Source of the DNA: an uncultured Ruminococcus sp.
GTDB taxonomy: Bacteria; Bacillota; Clostridia; Oscillospirales; CAG-272
Assembly: GCA_902797125.1 (NCBI GenBank)
Contig: CADBRS010000079.1
Coordinates: forward strand, 1-7,358
DNA length: 7,358 nt
Direction: 5' to 3'
In this document: piece by piece, positions 5,649 through 7,358 of the stretch
Numbering within the stretch: the stretch's first letter is position 1
Layout of the letters: each line of letters opens with the position of its first letter
Notes under the pieces: generated by a model
Databases searched by the model: none
Told to the model about the DNA's origin: nothing
What the model saw: only the letters and a program-made list of their open reading frames with translations
Translations under genes and position numbers: made by a program

Positions 5649-7358
5649 TTATTTTTTCGGTTTTTCCGATTTGAATTCGGAAACTGCCCGGATCAGTTCG
5701 GCTACGTTTTCCCGCTCGTTTTGTGAAACAAAAGGTACGCGGAAGGTACATCCGTCCCTCCAGCCTTCGCATCCGAAAGCCGTTTTTCCTTTGAGGATGG
5801 GTTTTCCGCAAATCGGACAGACCGTGGGCTTCTTTTGTGCAGTTTGCCTGTTCGGCGATGAGTCGAATACGAAAACGACTTTTCCGTCTTTTTCCAGTTT
5901 GAGTCTGGCATCAAAGGAATTGCCCTTGTTCGACCGGAAACCCTTGATGAGCGGTGTTTCGCCCTTTTCTACGAGTTCCTTCAGAAGCGGAATGGAGATC
6001 GTTTTCCCGCAAATGGACGTCCTGACGCTGAATTTGCAGTTTTCTTTGTATCCTTCACAGCCGTAGAAACTGCCGAAAGACAGCAGATTTTTCCCGCAAA
6101 GTGGGCACGTTCCTGCCACTTCTCTGAAAAGACCCGTATTTTCCGGTGAATCTTCTTTGGCATAGGAGAAGACCTCCGAGATCTCTGCTTCGGCCAGCTT
6201 GACCGAGTCGTTGATAGAGATATCTCCGTGAAAAACTTTCTTGAGGGCCTGACCTAGCTGAGAAGTCTTGTATTTGTCCATGCTGATATGGAGCATGCCC
6301 AGAAAATCGATCAGGAATTTGCCGTCCGGCAGGATGGTGTAGACGTCGCCTTTGAGCAAAATGTATTTGCTCTTGCGGGCGTTGTCAATAATACCGGTCC
6401 GTGTCGCTTCGGTACCCAATTCCAGTCCTTCGAAGATGGCTTTGTATTCTTCGCTGTCATCTGTACCGATCCGGTCTTCTTCATCCGAGTCAGTTTTTTC
6501 TTTCTTCGTTGTTTTATCGTCGCGGAAAGGATTTTTTAAATAGTTGTTAAGTGTTTCGACCGTATAGTGCTTGGGAGGCGTCGTCTCTTTCTGCAGCGGT
6601 TTGAAGTTGATCGTGACAGTCTCGCCTTCGGTCAGATCCGGAAGGATCTTGTCCTTGGCCGCATAGTCGTCGTATTTGGTCCAGCCTTTCTCCTTGATGA
6701 CGCTGCCCTTGAGGGTAAAGACCTCAACAGGACGATCAGCCGGGCCGACCTGTATGGTGATCTCTTTCCGGGACACGATGCAGTCTTCGGAGCAGAAGAC
6801 GGCCACGAAGCGGCGGAACACCGTGCTGTAGACCTTAGCTTCATCCGGACTCAGTTTGTCCTTTGGAGGAATTTTGAACGTCGGAGTGATCGCGGAGTGG
6901 GATTCGATCTTCTTATCATCAAAAATATTTTTTGAATCCTTGAACTTGACGGGGTAACCCAATTCCGCACACTGCTTCAAAATGCTTGACACTTTGCCTT
7001 TTTCCGCCGTTGCCATGTATTCGCTGTCGGTACGGGGATATGTCAGATAACCGGATTCGTACAGTTTCTGAACGATCGCCAGACTTTGCGTCATAGACAT
7101 CTTGAATTTTTTGCTTAGGACGTTTTGCAGTTTGGACAGCGAGTAGAGCTTTCCAGGAAACAACTTCTCGTCCTTGCTCTTGACTGAAACGACGGTTGCG
7201 GGACCCCGGTTCAGGAGATCGCAGTAACTTTGAGCTGACGTCTTCTCTTTTTCATCGAACTTGGATTTAGACAACAGTTCAACGGTTTCGCCCTTTGTCT
7301 TTTCCTTGGACTGAATGGCCCAGTATTTTCCGGAAATAAATTCCGAAATCTCCTTATC
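5649..7358 (-). CDS. topB: DNA topoisomerase III, C-terminal 569 residues; 5' end outside window
   Basis: Type IA topoisomerase III cuts one DNA strand through a tyrosine and decatenates or relaxes DNA in the cytoplasm. The frame is open from the window edge, where it begins DKEISEFISGKYWAIQ; the N-terminal Toprim part is outside. The catalytic Tyr is in LTYPRTDSEYM (residue 107 of the visible part, codon at 7040-7038). Other family marks are KIESHSAITPT and ELGTEATRTGIIDNA. Two zinc ribbons follow, each C-x2-C-x12-C-x6-C: visible residues 418/421/434/441 and 514/517/530/537. Between them, SIPLLKELVEKGETPLIKGF and FDARLKLEKDGKVVFVF match the topoisomerase C-terminal repeat domain. After the second ribbon only a short tail remains. 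A lysine-rich then acidic linker lies just before the EEYKAIFEGLELG block. Nothing nearby suggests a mobile element, so this is probably the chromosomal enzyme. Confidence 0.95.
   Translation of the reverse strand, partial: DKEISEFISGKYWAIQSKEKTKGETVELLSKSKFDEKEKTSAQSYCDLLNRGPATVVSVKSKDEKLFPGKLYSLSKLQNVLSKKFKMSMTQSLAIVQKLYESGYLTYPRTDSEYMATAEKGKVSSILKQCAELGYPVKFKDSKNIFDDKKIESHSAITPTFKIPPKDKLSPDEAKVYSTVFRRFVAVFCSEDCIVSRKEITIQVGPADRPVEVFTLKGSVIKEKGWTKYDDYAAKDKILPDLTEGETVTINFKPLQKETTPPKHYTVETLNNYLKNPFRDDKTTKKEKTDSDEEDRIGTDDSEEYKAIFEGLELGTEATRTGIIDNARKSKYILLKGDVYTILPDGKFLIDFLGMLHISMDKYKTSQLGQALKKVFHGDISINDSVKLAEAEISEVFSYAKEDSPENTGLFREVAGTCPLCGKNLLSFGSFYGCEGYKENCKFSVRTSICGKTISIPLLKELVEKGETPLIKGFRSNKGNSFDARLKLEKDGKVVFVFDSSPNRQTAQKKPTVCPICGKPILKGKTAFGCEGWRDGCTFRVPFVSQNERENVAELIRAVSEFKSEKPKK

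Noticed and set aside
5619..5845. TTTTGTGCAGTTT occurs at 5619-5631 and again at 5833-5845
   Set aside because: One copy is an arm of the hairpin and the other is inside topB coding sequence. A single 13-base match in a window this size is expected fairly often by chance, and there is no third copy or duplicated flank.
5416..6066. Plus-strand open frame of 216 codons across the cpsC-topB gap
   Set aside because: It runs antisense through the promoter, the terminator and the topB zinc-ribbon region, with no family likeness. It is a shadow frame.
5649..7358. Topoisomerase III as a sign of an integrative conjugative element
   Set aside because: No relaxase, coupling protein, integrase or attachment site is in the window, and the neighbours are surface-polysaccharide and translation genes. 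Chromosomal topB is the simpler reading.

Overview
The window looks like chromosomal DNA of a Gram-positive anaerobe, most likely a Clostridia-type member of Bacillota. The reasons are strong AGGAGG-type ribosome binding sites, a split CpsC/CpsD/CpsB tyrosine-kinase module rather than a fused Wzc, a LytR-CpsA-Psr (LCP) protein with a TTG start, and a DNA topoisomerase III with C-terminal zinc ribbons and a topoisomerase C-terminal repeat domain. All seven supported genes lie on the minus strand, so transcription runs from high to low coordinates. Base composition is roughly balanced. No tRNA, rRNA, CRISPR array, insertion sequence or attachment site was seen.

Layout in transcription order: (1) 7358-5649, the 3' part of topB, its 5' end outside the window. 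(2) 5648-5446, a 203-base gap holding a strong stem-loop (likely the topB terminator), a near-consensus housekeeping promoter and a leader of about 60 bases. (3) 5445-1397, a tight five-gene unit: cpsC (polysaccharide co-polymerase / kinase activator), cpsD (bacterial tyrosine kinase), cpsB (PHP-type phosphotyrosine phosphatase), an LCP glycopolymer transferase, and an unrecognised secreted protein with a C-terminal membrane anchor. (4) 1396-1284, a gap with two adjacent hairpins, one a good intrinsic terminator. (5) 1283-1, the 5' part of prfC (release factor 3), running off the window.

The five-gene unit reads as a cell-surface polysaccharide control and attachment module. CpsC sits in the membrane and should activate CpsD, CpsD phosphorylates tyrosines, CpsB removes the phosphates, and the LCP protein would join the finished polymer to the wall. 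Two things stand out. Both CpsC and CpsD carry long Tyr-Gly-X tails (7 and 8 tyrosines), whereas in the textbook system only the kinase has such a tail. The unit also has no glycosyltransferase, flippase or polymerase gene: it goes from promoter to terminator between two housekeeping genes and ends in an unknown membrane-anchored protein. That protein is the least explained part of the window.
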